In this document: positions 36,993-47,429 of the stretch, in pieces
Layout: each line of letters opens with the position of its first letter
How positions within the stretch are numbered: position 1 is the first letter of the stretch
Assembly (NCBI GenBank): GCA_029721515.1
Contig: CM056566.1
Coordinates: forward strand, 22,082,769 to 22,146,768
DNA: 64,000 bases
Source of the DNA: Synanceia verrucosa
Taxonomy: Eukaryota > Chordata > Actinopteri > Perciformes > Synanceiidae
Direction: 5' to 3'
Notes under the pieces: generated by a model
The model's input: only the letters and a program-made list of their open reading frames with translations
Databases searched by the model: none
What the model was told of the DNA's origin: nothing
Position numbers and translations under genes: made by a program

Positions 36993-37060
36993 TTATTCAG
37001 TCGCCGGGTAGCGCTGATATCTCGGGTCAGTCCGGAGGGGTTTTGGAGGACAGTTCAATC

Positions 37061-37135
37061 ATGGCCCTGAGGGTGATCCGGCTGGTCATCCCATCGGGAG
37101 CAGCTGCTTTTAAAGCAGTGAACGTTTCACAGAAG
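37061..37135 (+). CDS. ndufa10: ndufa10 exon 1 (residues 1-25)
   Basis: Encodes MALRVIRLVIPSGAAAFKAV followed by NVSQK, the first part of the mitochondrial targeting presequence. It ends in phase 0 at AAG|GTAACG. MALR is the same opening as in mammalian NDUFA10. Confidence 0.95.
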
Positions 37136-40100
37136 GTAACGACAGAAAATACACAGACTTTAATTTGTCCTGCAAAACGTGTGAAGTTTACAAGGGCAAG
37201 CTAACTGTGCTAGCCAGCTAGCTGCCTAGCCTAGCCGCTAGCACCACAGCCCGTCTGCCTGCTGGTTTGTTTATGGTTTTGACAGCCGATGGCCAAGAAA
37301 ACAAGCTGTCAGTACATGTGGAATAATTTTTATTGATTCATAAATGACATTCACAGTCAATCATGTCGTAATACAACATCGTAATGATGCTGTATAGTGA
37401 AGCTAGCCAATTTCAGTGCTGCCAAGTGCAGAGTTTCAACCAAATATTTGCCCATTTAAAGTCGGCATGTTCATTTGTTACATCCACACTCATGATTCGA
37501 GGTAAGTGTGGACACAGTAGGTTCTCTATAAAGTACATATATACGAAAATAGTCAGAATGTAGACATACAGTGTGTCCTTAATGCAAAGATGTGTACAGT
37601 ATGAAAATAAGAGGCAGTGCAGTAATATTAGAAATAGTTCAGGTTAAGGTTTATTTTTATGTTGTAGAAATGTAATGAATTGTTTTGCTCTCTCTGCCTT
37701 AACACACGGGACATATATGAGACAAACTGTTAACACGCTGCCTGTGTGTGGGGGGAAACTGTAGCGGAGACAAGTAGTGTGTAATTCTTTGTATTCTTGG
37801 GTCTTGGTAGTACTGCTGTAAAAGTTCTTTAGAGTTCTGGTTCTCATACTGTCATGCACACTATCTGCTGATGTACTTCCATCCATTTTTTTTTTTTTGC
37901 CATTTATCCTCTCATAGGGTCTTAGCGTGAAAGACAGGGTACACCCTGGACAGGTCTCCAGTTCATCACAGGACACATAGAGACAGACAACCACTCACAC
38001 CTACGGTCAATTTAAATTAACCAATTAACCTAATCCCCATGCATGTTTTTGGATGGTGGGAGGAACCCACACAGACATGAGGAGAACATGCAAACTCCAC
38101 ACAGAAAGGCCCCGGGCCGGGAATCGAACGTGGTACCTTCTTGCTGTGAGGCGACAGTGCTAACCACTACACCCTGTGCTGTTGGAAATAGGAATCAAAA
38201 GTTAACAAGTTATTGCTTTTGTCTCAGTGACATTCAGAGGGAGGTTGTTATCATGGTGCCATTTGGTTGGATCTTCCTCTTCTCATCACTGCCAGACCAG
38301 TCACTATGGTGTCCTCTGCGAATGTTATGATGCTGTTGTTGTTCTATTTGGCAACGCCATCAAGTGTTAACAGACTGTACAACTGAAGCCTTTTTATTAT
38401 AGCTCAAGATAATTCAGCTGCATCCTCCACAATGACCATAAAGTTGAATCAACACTCCTCTAATAGAGTTTTCAATAAAAACCAAAGGCTGGAGTTATTG
38501 CCCTGCTTTAGTTTGAACAGAGGAAGTAGTACATCATCACACTCTGTTGTTTCACAGGGAGCATAATGAAGCTCTGCACGCTGTGGTCCGGCCTGTGTCA
38601 GGGTGCCCCAGGTTGTTCATGTGGTCCTTTTCATTAATTTCAAATTTGGCTGATTAGATGCACCATTAGATACAATAAAAACTGAAGTGTTCGACGCCCT
38701 GTGGTTGTTTGTGCATTTCACCTCATCAGTTGGAATGATGTTTATACGCTCTGTATTCTCACACAAATGTCACTAAACATTTCCACAAACTAATTTCCTT
38801 CCAGCCAACCTGGGGCATGCTAATGTCCCTGTGTGGAAGTATTTGGCTTGGTTTAGACAAAAATGGGCTGCAGGGAACTTGTGTACTAACCCCATGTTGT
38901 CAATTAAAGGTGCTGCCTTCTTTTTTGGCATGCAGGCAGGAGTTCACACAAGTTCGGTGAGAAGCCTGCAGTATGGCTGGTGGGCCTATGCGCTGGGTGA
39001 GAGGACGACGCCACGGTTCAAGCAGAACAGCAAAATCATCACCTTGGACGGCAACTTGTCCTCGGGGAAAGGAGCGCTGGCCCAGAAGCTGGCTGACAAG
39101 CTGGGTAGCTATCTCACTGCAGGCATCCATCACCAGAGTTTACAGCAGGAGGAAGAAATAAAGAAACTTCCTGGATGAAATATTTAAGACTGACTGTTAC
39201 AGATCTGTGTGATAAAGAATCCAACCATGGCTGATAATATTAGTCAGTTTCAGCCATTGACTGAGCTGTTTGGACAGTAATAACTTCAGCATGTATCTCC
39301 AGGTATGCTCTACATGCCCGAGCCTGACACCTTCTACCTGGACAAGATGACCGGAGAGAAGGAGCCACTTCCTGTGGACTTTAACGGGATGTGCAGCCTG
39401 GAGAAGTTCTACACGAACCCCAAAGCTGCAGACGGAAACAGCTACAGGCTGCAGCTGTGGATGTACACCATGAGGCTGCTTCAGTACTCCGACGCCATCG
39501 AACACCTGCTCACCACAGGTGTCACTGACTCACATTTGTAGATTAGAAGTAGAGACGTGTGTGTGTGAGACAGGATTTATGGCATATTAACAGAATTACT
39601 CACCTACATATCCTGTGTTTTAAGGCCAAGGAGTGATCCTGGAGCGTTCTCCCTTCAGTGACTTTGTCTTCCTGGAGGCCATGTTCAAAGAGGGATACAT
39701 CAGGAAGGAGTGTGAGTATTCCGTGGCAAATAATCCTGATCGTTTTGGTGTTTCAGGAGCCTCAAATGCACAAAGTATTGACAGGACTTCCCAAGAAATG
39801 TTAGATTTTTTTGTAGGGGTGAGTATCGGCAAGGACTTCACGATACGATACGTATTGCAATACATTATTGCGAAATTGTGACATTGCGATATCCTACATA
39901 AATCACTAAGAAATTTAAAATGCAGCTTAAAATACAAGTTGTATATACAGTATGTACATATTCACACATTTATATATTTATTAGGGCTGTCAAAGTTACC
40001 ACATTAAGGTGGATTTTTGTATCAACATGCAGAAGTTGCTCTGGATTTACAGTTGTCTCAGAACATGACTCTTTTTTTTTGGGGAAAAATTGGTATTTGG

Positions 40101-43100
40101 AAATTTAAAGGTCAATATTACATCAAAAGAAGATTTAGTTGTGAAGTCTATTGTAAGAACATGAAATTGTTCTCCACACATTTCCTCTGTCCTAAAGAAG
40201 CTCTCTGTGTTGCAGGCGTGCAGCACTACAACGAGATCAAAGACATCAGCATCTGTGAGTTCCTGCCTCCACACCTGGCCATCTATGTGGACCTGCCAGC
40301 TGAGGAGGTGCACAAGAAGCTGAAGCAGAGCGGCAAGGTAGTGCCGGAGGATGCAGCTTATTTCAGTTTGAACAAGCAAACAAAAAACCCTCAGAGCTGC
40401 AGCCACATAAATAAAAGACTGATATAAAGATGTGGAATATCTAAATCAGGCATTTATTGAAATATTTTTTTTTTATTCTCAGTCCTATCTTCAGAATGTG
40501 CCCCTGACGTATCTGAAGAGTATTGAGGATATCTACAAGAAGTCTTTCCTGCCAAAAATCAGGTGAGTAGTTGATGTAAAACAAATCATTAAATAAATAA
40601 ATCACTGACAAATTAGCCTAACCGAGGTTTCCTCTCTCAGTGAAACCTCAGAACTGCTGGCTTATGATACAACACAAGCCCAAGACGTTGAAAAGGTAAG
40701 ACTATGGTATCATTTTGATCGTTTGTTTAACTCTTCACTCTTTGTGCAGACAGCTTTATTTGCAGTGTGTTGTCCACAGGTGGCAGAAGACATCGAGTAC
40801 TTGAAGTTCGAGAAAGGGCCGTGGGTGGAGCAGGATGACGTCACCTTCCACCACATGAGGATGCTGTGAGTTCTTGATTAATGTGCTGGGATTTCACATT
40901 TAAATGCAAATTACACAGAGGAAGATCTCCAAAAGGTGAAGTCAAGATTCACAACCCCCAGCCTCTCGTTTGTCATCCTCATTATGGATAAATATGCAAA
41001 GCACCTGACAGGACTCATGCAGGGAACTGGAAATGCAGATTGGCTCTGATTGCCTTTTATATGCAGCACTCCACCCATACATCAGCATACATCAGACTTT
41101 GCCATGAGCTTTTTTTTCTTTTCTTCCTTCCCTCTATGTTTTACAGCGTGGAAGACAAACAGAGGGTGGCAACCCTGACCCACATACCCAAATTCCTGCC
41201 GGAGATAACCATCGGGGCCCACGACTACGATGAAAAATATTACGCCTTTAAATCGGTATGTAGAGACAAAAATATCCATTCTTTTTGTTTGTGCTTCTGT
41301 AAACACTCTGATCATGGTATTAAAGGTGATGATGTGGCAAAAAAGGCGGCTCACAGACCGTCAACAGTTGCACATGCTCAGTAGAGATCAGTGGCAGGTA
41401 AAGAACAGGGTTCCTGCAGGTCCTTAAAATGTCTTAAATTAAAATCTGGGTAATTAAGGTCTTAAATTGTCTTAAATTATTTACACAAAATTTGCTGTAG
41501 GTGTTAAATTATCAGATGGTGCATTTAATGCCAATAGGAAAACACAGTATTCAGAGATTTACTGCAATTTTGCACGTTATTTTGTTCACAAACTTCACTT
41601 CTTTGTTCTTGAAAGTTGTGAAATTAAAGTTGTAGAAAAAGTTAAGTGTTATACCTTCAATTTATATCGTTGTTGCAAGTGTTAAAGGGCTGAAAAAATT
41701 AATAAAAAAATATTATCAGAGATTAATCGGTTATTGGATTTTTATAAATATCAATATCAGCCTCAAAAACTCCATATTGGTCAGGCCCTACAATAAACTG
41801 ACGATTTTTGACCAAAGAAATTATGTCATTTTTGGGTCTTAAATTATATTTGTTTGACTTTTAAATCGGTGAAAGAACCCTGAAGAAAGTTTTTGGGTTG
41901 AAGAACAGGTGACTGGCGTTGGAGCAAACTCCAGATTATTAGATTTAAATAAAGAGTAAACATGACAGCTAGCTTTAGCTCTTTGAGTTATCAGTCTGCT
42001 AATAAATAAAGGGATCAGCTGAGTGGGTTAAAATCACACCACACTGGAAGCCAGAATCTTGATTTAAAATAATCAATCGTCCAGCTGTGTGCTAACAGTC
42101 GGTATCGGTAAATCCAGCTGTTACTTCCTGATTCAGTACTAACACAATATTTTGCCCACCATAATGATAATATCACAATATAGCAATTCTGCGATAATCA
42201 ATATATTGATATTTCATCCACCATACATCACAGTATCTGTGTCACTGATTCAGAAGTTATACTCTGTTTGTGTCTGAACGCCAAAACATGACTTTTTAGG
42301 GAAAAGAGAAAATGATATTAAGAAATTAAGAATCAGTATTATATCAGAAGACAAAATATCACAATATATTGATATTTTTCCCACCCTGAGTAAACAAAGA
42401 TTTCGAAATGAGCTTGTTGTGTCTTTTGTCAGCTGCTCACATTAACTAGCAGAGTGTGACTTACCTTAATCAGAGGATAACTCATATTATCTTATTATAC
42501 TCACTTTATTTAAACCTGCCTTTGTCCCCACTGTCCTTTTGATATTGCATATTTTTATTCGTGCACCCCTTGCATTACCGTGGTTGAATGTGATGAAGCT
42601 GATTTCCTTCCTCTGAAATATTGAACGAGTCGTCGTAGCAAGAGGCAAATGCCACATGTGGAATATTCTACCAGGCTTTTGGTGTCATCAGTCTTGCAGG
42701 GAAACATTTTGGTCTGACCTTTTCTGTTTATTGACTGGAGACTTTTTTAGTCTCCCTTGCTGCAAAAAGCAGGCTGTGTAGTGCTACAGGAGGCTCTGAC
42801 CTGACATTTAGCTCTGAGCCTGGATCTCAGTGGAGGGAACGGGGACTGTGACACTGTGGTGGCGTAACGTTCACTCAGCTCACTGCAGCTGACAAAGTCA
42901 CCAGAGTATGTTCGTAACGCTGATGCATTACAGCTCCAGTTATGTGTATGAAAAAGTATTGATTAACAGTCAAAAACAGAAAGTCAGTGTTTTTACGAGG
43001 GCTGTCGAATTAACGTGATTAATCGTTACTGCAGCAGTTGAAATTAGTGCGAAAACCTGATTGATCTGCACTTTAATTTGTGCGACGGTAACAAACTGCC

Positions 43101-44204
43101 TGGAATCATTGCCACAGACATGCTAATGTTGAGAGCCCTAATCTATATGTATATACTGTATATGATCTGCTCAAACCACAGCGACACCACATTAGCTCGA
43201 ACAAGCTCTGTGTTCATGAAAAGAACGTCTCTTTTCCTTTTCATCGATTTCACGTTACTAATTAACCCTTTAACGATGCTCTTTGGTGGATTATTTGTTT
43301 GCTGAATTCCAGGAGAAGCTTGGACAGATTCAGAAATGATGGTTATCTAATGTTATCAGCATGTTTGATCGTTAGTTATGACTGTGTTGATAGTTTCTTT
43401 GATTTTTTTGAATGGAGTTCTGCTTCATGACCGTCATGATTTCAGGTTACCTTCGAGGAAGTTAACCCGCTAACGCTGATTAATCACACTAAGTTATCGC
43501 ACTAATTTCGACACACCTATGTTTTCCATGATTAATCGTAGAGCTGCAGTAACGATTATTTCGATTAATCGGTCCATTATTTTCTTGATTAATTGATTAG
43601 TTGTTTTGTCTGTAATAGATTAATGATGGTTAATCTAATGGGTGAATAAAATTGATCCATCTATATAAATACTAAATAAATAAGTGATATTTATATTTAA
43701 TATTTAAAATATCAAATTTAATTCTCACCTTGTTATGATTTGATAACATTTAAAAGCCGATTAATCAGGTAAACACGCTAATTTCGACCGTCGTGCTGTT
43801 TTATATTTGTAATAATAATTCCTCTCCTCAGGCTGCTCTCATGAACAGTTTCTGCCATAACGATTATTTCGATTTATGTGTCGTTTATTTTTTTGATTAA
43901 TTAGAATAATTTTTTTTGTCTATAAAAGATGTGAGGAAATGTTGATAATTTAAGAGGTGATTAAAATTGATCTATTTATGTAAATAATAATGAAGAGCAG
44001 ATATTTCAGTATTTAATTTAACGTTCACTCTTGATTTGATGCTTTCCAGCTGTTTCAGTGTTCTGCATCGAGTGGATCAACAAGCCCACTTCAAAAGTTC
44101 CTCACTTTATTTGTCGTTTTGTTTCGTCCTTGTAGCTTCCTGGGAAGAAATACGCTGCTGGTTATAACGCAGATGTTGGAGACAAAAACATCTGGCTGAA
44201 GTGA
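37061..44204 (+). CDS. ndufa10: NADH:ubiquinone oxidoreductase subunit A10 (complete, 10 coding exons)
   Basis: This encodes a 355-residue accessory (supernumerary) subunit of mitochondrial complex I, located on the matrix side near the membrane arm. Exons: 37061-37135, 38936-39104, 39303-39518, 39625-39711, 40216-40337, 40483-40562, 40641-40695, 40780-40865, 41147-41255 and 44136-44204. Every junction is GT..AG, and the 1068 bases stay in frame to TGA. The length equals that of the human protein. Residues 1-46 are basic with no acidic residue (presequence). A deoxynucleoside-kinase-like fold follows, with P-loop GNLSSGKG (64-71), LLQYSDAIEHLLTTGQG (140-156), ERS (160-162), CEFLPPHLAIYVDLPAEEV (196-214), DIEYLKFEKGPW (272-283), IPKFLPEITIGAH (310-322) and a C-terminal GDKNIWLK. 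The P-loop ends GKG rather than GK(S/T), as in other NDUFA10 proteins, which fits a non-catalytic role. The ATG has A at -3 and G at +4. No break or frameshift was found. Confidence 0.97.
37900..38185 (-). mobile_element. V-SINE-like element in ndufa10 intron 1
   Basis: On the minus strand a tRNA-like head (GGTGTAGTGGTTAGCAC, then a box B near 38130) is followed by GAGTTTGCATGTTCTCCTC and GGGTTCCTCCCACCATCC. This is the conserved central domain I recognise from fish V-SINEs, and it runs on into a GAACTGGAGACCTGTCCAGG LINE-related tail. Confidence 0.8.
38230..38345 (-). pseudogene. LINE reverse-transcriptase scrap (FAEDT motif)
   Basis: The minus strand reads NNNSIITFAEDTIVTGL, matching the FADDT.V.GL motif of non-LTR retrotransposon reverse transcriptases with D changed to E. 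Only about 35 codons are recognisable. Confidence 0.6.
38936..39104 (+). CDS. ndufa10: ndufa10 exon 2 (residues 26-81): presequence end and P-loop
   Basis: The acceptor is ggcatgcAG and the donor CTGG|GTAGCT. The exon holds the rest of the presequence, the YGWWAYALGE segment and the nucleotide-binding-type loop ITLDGNLSSGKGALAQKLAD. A second possible acceptor four bases on (GCAG) would break the frame. Confidence 0.95.
39303..39518 (+). CDS. ndufa10: ndufa10 exon 3 (residues 82-154)
   Basis: The acceptor is ctccAG and the donor ACAG|GTGTCA. Encodes MLYMPEPDTFYLD, FNGMCSLEKFY and DGNSYRLQLWMYTMRLLQYS, which are conserved through the family. Confidence 0.96.
39625..39711 (+). CDS. ndufa10: ndufa10 exon 4 (residues 155-182)
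   Basis: The acceptor is tttaAG and the donor GAGT|GTGAGT. Encodes QGVILERSPFSDFVFLEAMF and GYIRKE; ERS corresponds to the deoxynucleoside-kinase ERS motif. Confidence 0.95.
39814..40128 (-). mobile_element. hAT-like element H in ndufa10 intron 4
   Basis: TAGGGGTGAGTATCGGCAAG, ATACGATACGTATTGC and a TATACAGTATGTACATA stretch identify the family; the right end is eroded before exon 5. Confidence 0.6.
40216..40337 (+). CDS. ndufa10: ndufa10 exon 5 (residues 183-223)
   Basis: The acceptor is gttgcAG and the donor AAG|GTAGTG. Encodes VQHYNEIKDISICEFLPPHL then AIYVDLPAEEVHKKLKQSGK. The preceding intron carries a hAT-like element copy. Confidence 0.95.
40483..40562 (+). CDS. ndufa10: ndufa10 exon 6 (residues 224-249)
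   Basis: The acceptor is attctcAG after a T-rich tract, and the donor ATCAG|GTGAGT. Encodes SYLQNVPLTYLKSIEDIYKK followed by SFLPKI. The codon for Ser250 is split across the next intron. Confidence 0.95.
40641..40695 (+). CDS. ndufa10: ndufa10 exon 7 (residues 250-268)
   Basis: This 55-nt exon is flanked by ctctcAG and GTAAGA. Encodes (S)ETSELLAYDTTQAQDVEK. It is supported by phase continuity on both sides. Confidence 0.93.
40780..40865 (+). CDS. ndufa10: ndufa10 exon 8 (residues 269-296)
   Basis: The acceptor is tccacAG and the donor ATGCT|GTGAGT. Encodes VAEDIEYLKFEKGPWVEQDD then VTFHHMRM, containing the highly conserved DIEYLKF.KGPW block. Confidence 0.96.
41147..41255 (+). CDS. ndufa10: ndufa10 exon 9 (residues 297-333)
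   Basis: The acceptor is tttacAG and the donor TCG|GTATGT. Encodes VEDKQRVATLTHIPKFLPEI then TIGAHDYDEKYYAFKS. Confidence 0.96.
41406..41882 (-). mobile_element. CAGGGTTC-type element with 5-bp TSD, copy T4
   Basis: CAGGGTTCCTGCAGG at the left and AAGAACCCTG at the right, flanked by identical AAGAA (41401-41405, 41883-41887). It lies in ndufa10 intron 9 in the reverse orientation to T1 and T3. Confidence 0.8.
42145..42390. mobile_element. Rearranged hAT-like element H
   Basis: The TATATTGATATTT..CCACC end occurs at both sides of this block in the same direction, with a shortened interior that keeps GATATTAAGAAATTAAGAAT. It appears to be a partial duplication or two overlapping fragments. 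Confidence 0.45.
42997..43519 (+). mobile_element. hAT-like element with GGGCTGTCGAATTAACG end
   Basis: GAGGGCTGTCGAATTAACGT at the left and GCACTAATTTCGACACACC at the right are terminal inverted repeats. The interior (43255 onward) includes ACGATGCTCTTTGGTGGATT, shared with 55295-55500. Confidence 0.6.
43255..43860 (+). repeat. Paralogous block shared with 55295-56284
   Basis: From TTACTAATTAA to GGCTGCTCTCATGAA the two blocks align through several different repeat families and their shared junctions. This copy lacks the TTAA element found at 55763-56118 and shows the empty target at 43704-43707. Confidence 0.75.
44136..44204 (+). CDS. ndufa10: ndufa10 exon 10 (residues 334-355, stop)
   Basis: The acceptor is ccttgtAG. 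Encodes LPGKKYAAGYNADVGDKNIW then LK and TGA. It follows a 2.9-kb intron filled with transposon copies. The LPG.KY..GYN..VGDK.IWLK ending is diagnostic for NDUFA10. Confidence 0.96.
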   Translation, partial: LPGKKYAAGYNADVGDKNIWLK

Positions 44205-44279
44205 ACGAGTGCTCAGCGAGCCCTTATTGATCCACCTCTCTCCTGTTGTACATCCTAAATAATATGTATGTGTTAAAAG

Positions 44280-44285
44280 AATAAA
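44280..44285 (+). terminator. ndufa10: ndufa10 polyadenylation signal
   Basis: AATAAA lies 76 bases after the stop codon, followed within 30 bases by a GT-rich stretch (tgtcttttgttctgtcg) that suits a downstream element. Confidence 0.75.
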
Positions 44286-45299
44286 TTTTGAATCTATGAA
44301 ATGTCTTTTGTTCTGTCGTTGATGCTGAGATGGAAAAATCAGAACCAGTCGGTTAGTAAATGAGCACAGAGCGCGCTGGTTAAATGCTCTGATCTGTGTT
44401 TAAAGGCAGACCTCCTTTAGGATTCTGAGTCTCCTGGCCTCACTCCTGCAGCGCCTGCTGTAAATTTCCTGCAGGCAGAGCAGAGCACGCCTTATTAGTT
44501 CCTGTTTGCTGGAGGACACTCTTGTTCTAATCAGGAATTGATCACTAGTGCAGATAAACTGGGCTCAGTAGCAGAGAACACCAGTGAGACGTGGAGGGGA
44601 GGGAAAAAAAAAGCAATAATTTGCTTCCTGCTTCCTGCGCCCACACTGTACACTGTAACCTAACTATATTAAAGCTTGTAACACATATCAACCTCTGGAG
44701 TCCAGAGCATTCAAGAAAATAACTGGATTATGAATTTACTTTTCCTCGTGCAGCTGCAGGAACATCATGCAGGTGTCGAGTATTAAATTTGGAAAATAAG
44801 AAAATGCTCATAAACCACAGTCTGAACCTGTATAATGGAAACCAATCATTTTTTTTCATGCAATAGAGCAATATTCCAGCAATAATGCTTCAATTATTTC
44901 AATTCCACATTATGCTGCCTGTCAAAATCCTCTTTTCTCTCTCAGTATTTTCTGCTCATTATGATCATGATTGTAGTTTAAAGCAAATCTGTGCCAGCAG
45001 CTGTAGTTAATTCTGAATTATATCTATTATCTCACCACAAAGGAGCCTTCAGTATAAAGAAATAGGGGTCTGCTCTTTGTAATAACAGGCCTAAATATAT
45101 ATTTTCTTTTAAAAAAAAAAAAGCAGCCATGGACTTCAAGCATGTCATTATCCTGTCATAGAAATGAGCAGTGAGCTGGGTGATGTAGGCGCTCTGCTTC
45201 AGCAGCAGCAGCACAGGAAATACACTTGCTTTACACTAAAAACAAATATTAAAAATTATTAAAATAAAAGGACAGCGTAACATATAACAGGAGTAATAT

Positions 45300-45850
45300 A
45301 ATTATAAGATAATTAATATTTAAAAAAATAAAAACAATTATTGTAAATGTCATTTATAAATGGTACGTTTATTGATAATTAGGCTTAATTTATAGTAAAA
45401 AATTATTATAATATTCAGTATACATTTATAAATATTAATGATTACACACTATTAGCAATGCTATAATTTCTATTATTTTAATTGGTTATTGTTGCACATA
45501 ATTTAAAAAAATAAATGAAAACAATGTTATTTATAGTAAGTGGTTTTTTTATAAATGCTACATTTATAGAGAATTCCGATTAATTTATAGTAAAAAATAT
45601 TCTAATATTCAGTATACATTTATAAATATTAATGATTACACACTATTAGCAATGCTATAATTTATATTATTTTAATTGGTTATTGTTGCACACGTAATTT
45701 AAAAAAATAAAGACAATGTAATTTATACTAACTGTCATTTATAAATGGTACATTTATAGAGAATTAAGATTAATTTATGGTTAAAGTATAATATGCAGTA
45801 TACATTTATAAATAATTATGATTACTCACTATTAGTGATGCTATAGTGTT
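45300..45850 (+). repeat. AT-rich tandem repeat, about 190-bp period, three units
   Basis: CAGTATACATTTATAAATA with a following ATTAGCAATGCTATA or a variant occurs at 45413, 45607 and 45793 (spacings 194 and 186). Each unit also has an ATGTAATTTATA-type block. Confidence 0.8.
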
Positions 45851-46009
45851 GCAAAAATAAATAAAATAAAAATAAATAATTAAATAAAAGACAAACAAAT
45901 AGAACAAAAAAAATCAATTTTATTTATTGATTTCTAATAGTTTCAGTACATTTTTCATGGAGCATTAAATAATCTGTTCATTCACTCAGTCTTTCATATT
46001 TTAGTCTGT

Positions 46010-46380
46010 TCATTTAGTTATTTGAGGTTTTGGCAGCTTCTGTCCTCCATACTTGGTGTTTTCCTGAAGCACATCACAGATGCATTGTGGGCCTAAACTA
46101 GTCAGTGATTTAAAGATTAGAAGCAGCATTTTAAAATCCCTTCTGTGAGTAACGGGAAGCTGTCGTGGAGATGTCAGAAGTGGAGTAATGGGCTCTGTTA
46201 TCTTGGTCCTGGTGTGGATGAAAGTCCAGCAGCAGGGGCTTAATGGACCCACTGGGACCAGCAGTTAAGAGGCCGTTACCGTGGTCCACCCTGCTGGAGA
46301 TAAAAGCATGGAGGATAGTCTCTGGGTCATTCTGGGACACCAAACCCTGGATTCTGCGCTGGTCCAAGATAGCCAAGTAG
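46010..46380 (-). pseudogene. LINE reverse-transcriptase C-terminal remnant, frameshifted
   Basis: The minus strand reads DPETILHAFISSRVDHGNGL in one frame, then in another RTKITEPITPLLTSPRQLPV and DFKMLLLIFKSLTSLGPQCI. These match, in order, the HAFISSR.DYCN, ITP.L..LHWLPV..R..FK and LLL.FK.L.GL.P.YI blocks of fish L2-like non-LTR elements. At least one frameshift and a deletion separate the parts; it is not functional. Confidence 0.75.
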
Positions 46381-47279
46381 CTTTGATCCGGGACCAGAGG
46401 TCTCCCCCAGGACTCAGACCTGGTTCAGCCTCTGCAGACCTTGGAGGCTGATGAAAGTTCAGCCGTCCACAGAAACTGTGTTATTCTCTCTCCAACACTT
46501 CAGACCCCGAGTGCCCAAAAGAGCCCGAGGGGAGCTCTGTCAGGAGGTTTCCTGGACAGATCCAAATACTTTGTGTTGAATGGGAAACCGCTCGGAGCGA
46601 TGGAGAAATTTCTGTCTGAGCAGTTGCTATATATCAGGTGTGGGAGACAGTTACATCCCTTATGACAAGCTCACACTGCCCAAGGAAGTGAAGAGGCGGG
46701 AAACGATAGTGATGGAAACGTAACCTGGAGCCAGAGGTAAAAACAGAAATAAATGCACCTGGTATGAAGTTTGCCAGTCTTTCATACTGTCAGTTAATAT
46801 TTACTTCAGTCTGAAGAGCTAAAACTGATTGATCACATGTGCAAAATAAATGTAAGCTCAGTGGGAGCAAATAGAAAGCAATGTGCAGGTCGCTCAGAGT
46901 GTAATAAAGCTGTGGACAGCGAGCTGAAAGCAGCTTCTCTGCTGGCACTCGCCTCCTCACATAAAGGCAGTGTGAATAATTGACAGCACAGCAGCTTGGT
47001 GCAGTCACACTGAACTAATGGAGGATGAAAAACATGAAGTCTGGAGAAAGGGAAGCTGGCGAGCTCTCCTGTCAGCTATAATGTGACACAAAGGTCTTAT
47101 CAGGCCCTGGAAAAGGTCACATTTCAGAAGTGGGACAGATCTGGAGGCAGGAACAAGCCCTGAGTGGAGAGAAAAACCACACTGGAGAGGACAGAAATGC
47201 AGCACCAGTGATGTCACACTGAAGCTGGAAAAAGCTGACTGTGTTTAAGCCCTCATGATTCAGGATCTTATTATTACTC

Positions 47280-47338
47280 GTGTCAATTGTGAATTTCTCT
47301 GTGAGATGAATAAAGTATCTATCTATCTATCTATCTAA
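47280..47338 (+). mobile_element. LINE-like 3' tail with (CTAT)n
   Basis: TGAATTTCTCTGTGAGATGA, then ATAAAGTATCTATCTATCTA, the classic short-repeat tail of a fish non-LTR element. Nothing coding upstream. Confidence 0.55.
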
Positions 47339-47429
47339 TGTCCACATGTACAGAGATCACACTGAAGGTTTAGCTTGTTTCCCTGCCAACAAGTGTCCAA
47401 TCAAATGGCTTAACTGTTGATTTTTTTTA

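Larger units (their letters stand above)
24157..37060. other. Divergent intergenic region between ahr and ndufa10
   Basis: This stretch separates the two start codons, which face away from each other. Named content: the ahr promoter side, an (AC)n/(AT)n tract at 24966, LINE-like 3' tails near 25110 and 29600, the palindromic cluster 27590-27975, inverted-repeat element remnants 29820-30150, transposons at 30896 and 31405, a hAT-like remnant at 33140, an AAT tract at 34187, the 83-bp array at 35177 and a SINE at 35571. The stretches 25184-25660, 25870-27590, 27976-29290, 30151-30887, 31914-33140 and 36000-36960 hold nothing I can identify. A CpG-bearing block at 35835-35960 is noted in the findings. 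Confidence 0.7.
37136..38935 (+). other. ndufa10: ndufa10 intron 1 with retroelement copies
   Basis: This 1.8-kb intron contains a retroelement-like fragment at about 37500-37650, the V-SINE-like element at 37900-38185 and a LINE RT scrap at about 38230-38345. 37136-37500 is unique sequence with a run of CTAGC-type repeats near 37200-37240. 38346-38935 shows nothing I can name. Confidence 0.7.
41256..44135 (+). other. ndufa10: ndufa10 intron 9, transposon-rich
   Basis: This is the longest ndufa10 intron (2.9 kb). In order it carries the 5-bp-TSD element (41406-41882), a rearranged hAT-like copy (about 42145-42390), a hAT-like element with GGGCTGTCGAA ends (about 42997-43519), and two tandem copies of a GCTGCAACGATT-type repeat (43540-43800 and 43848-44060). 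43255-43860 is paralogous to 55295-56284. 42391-42990 shows nothing I can name. Confidence 0.75.
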
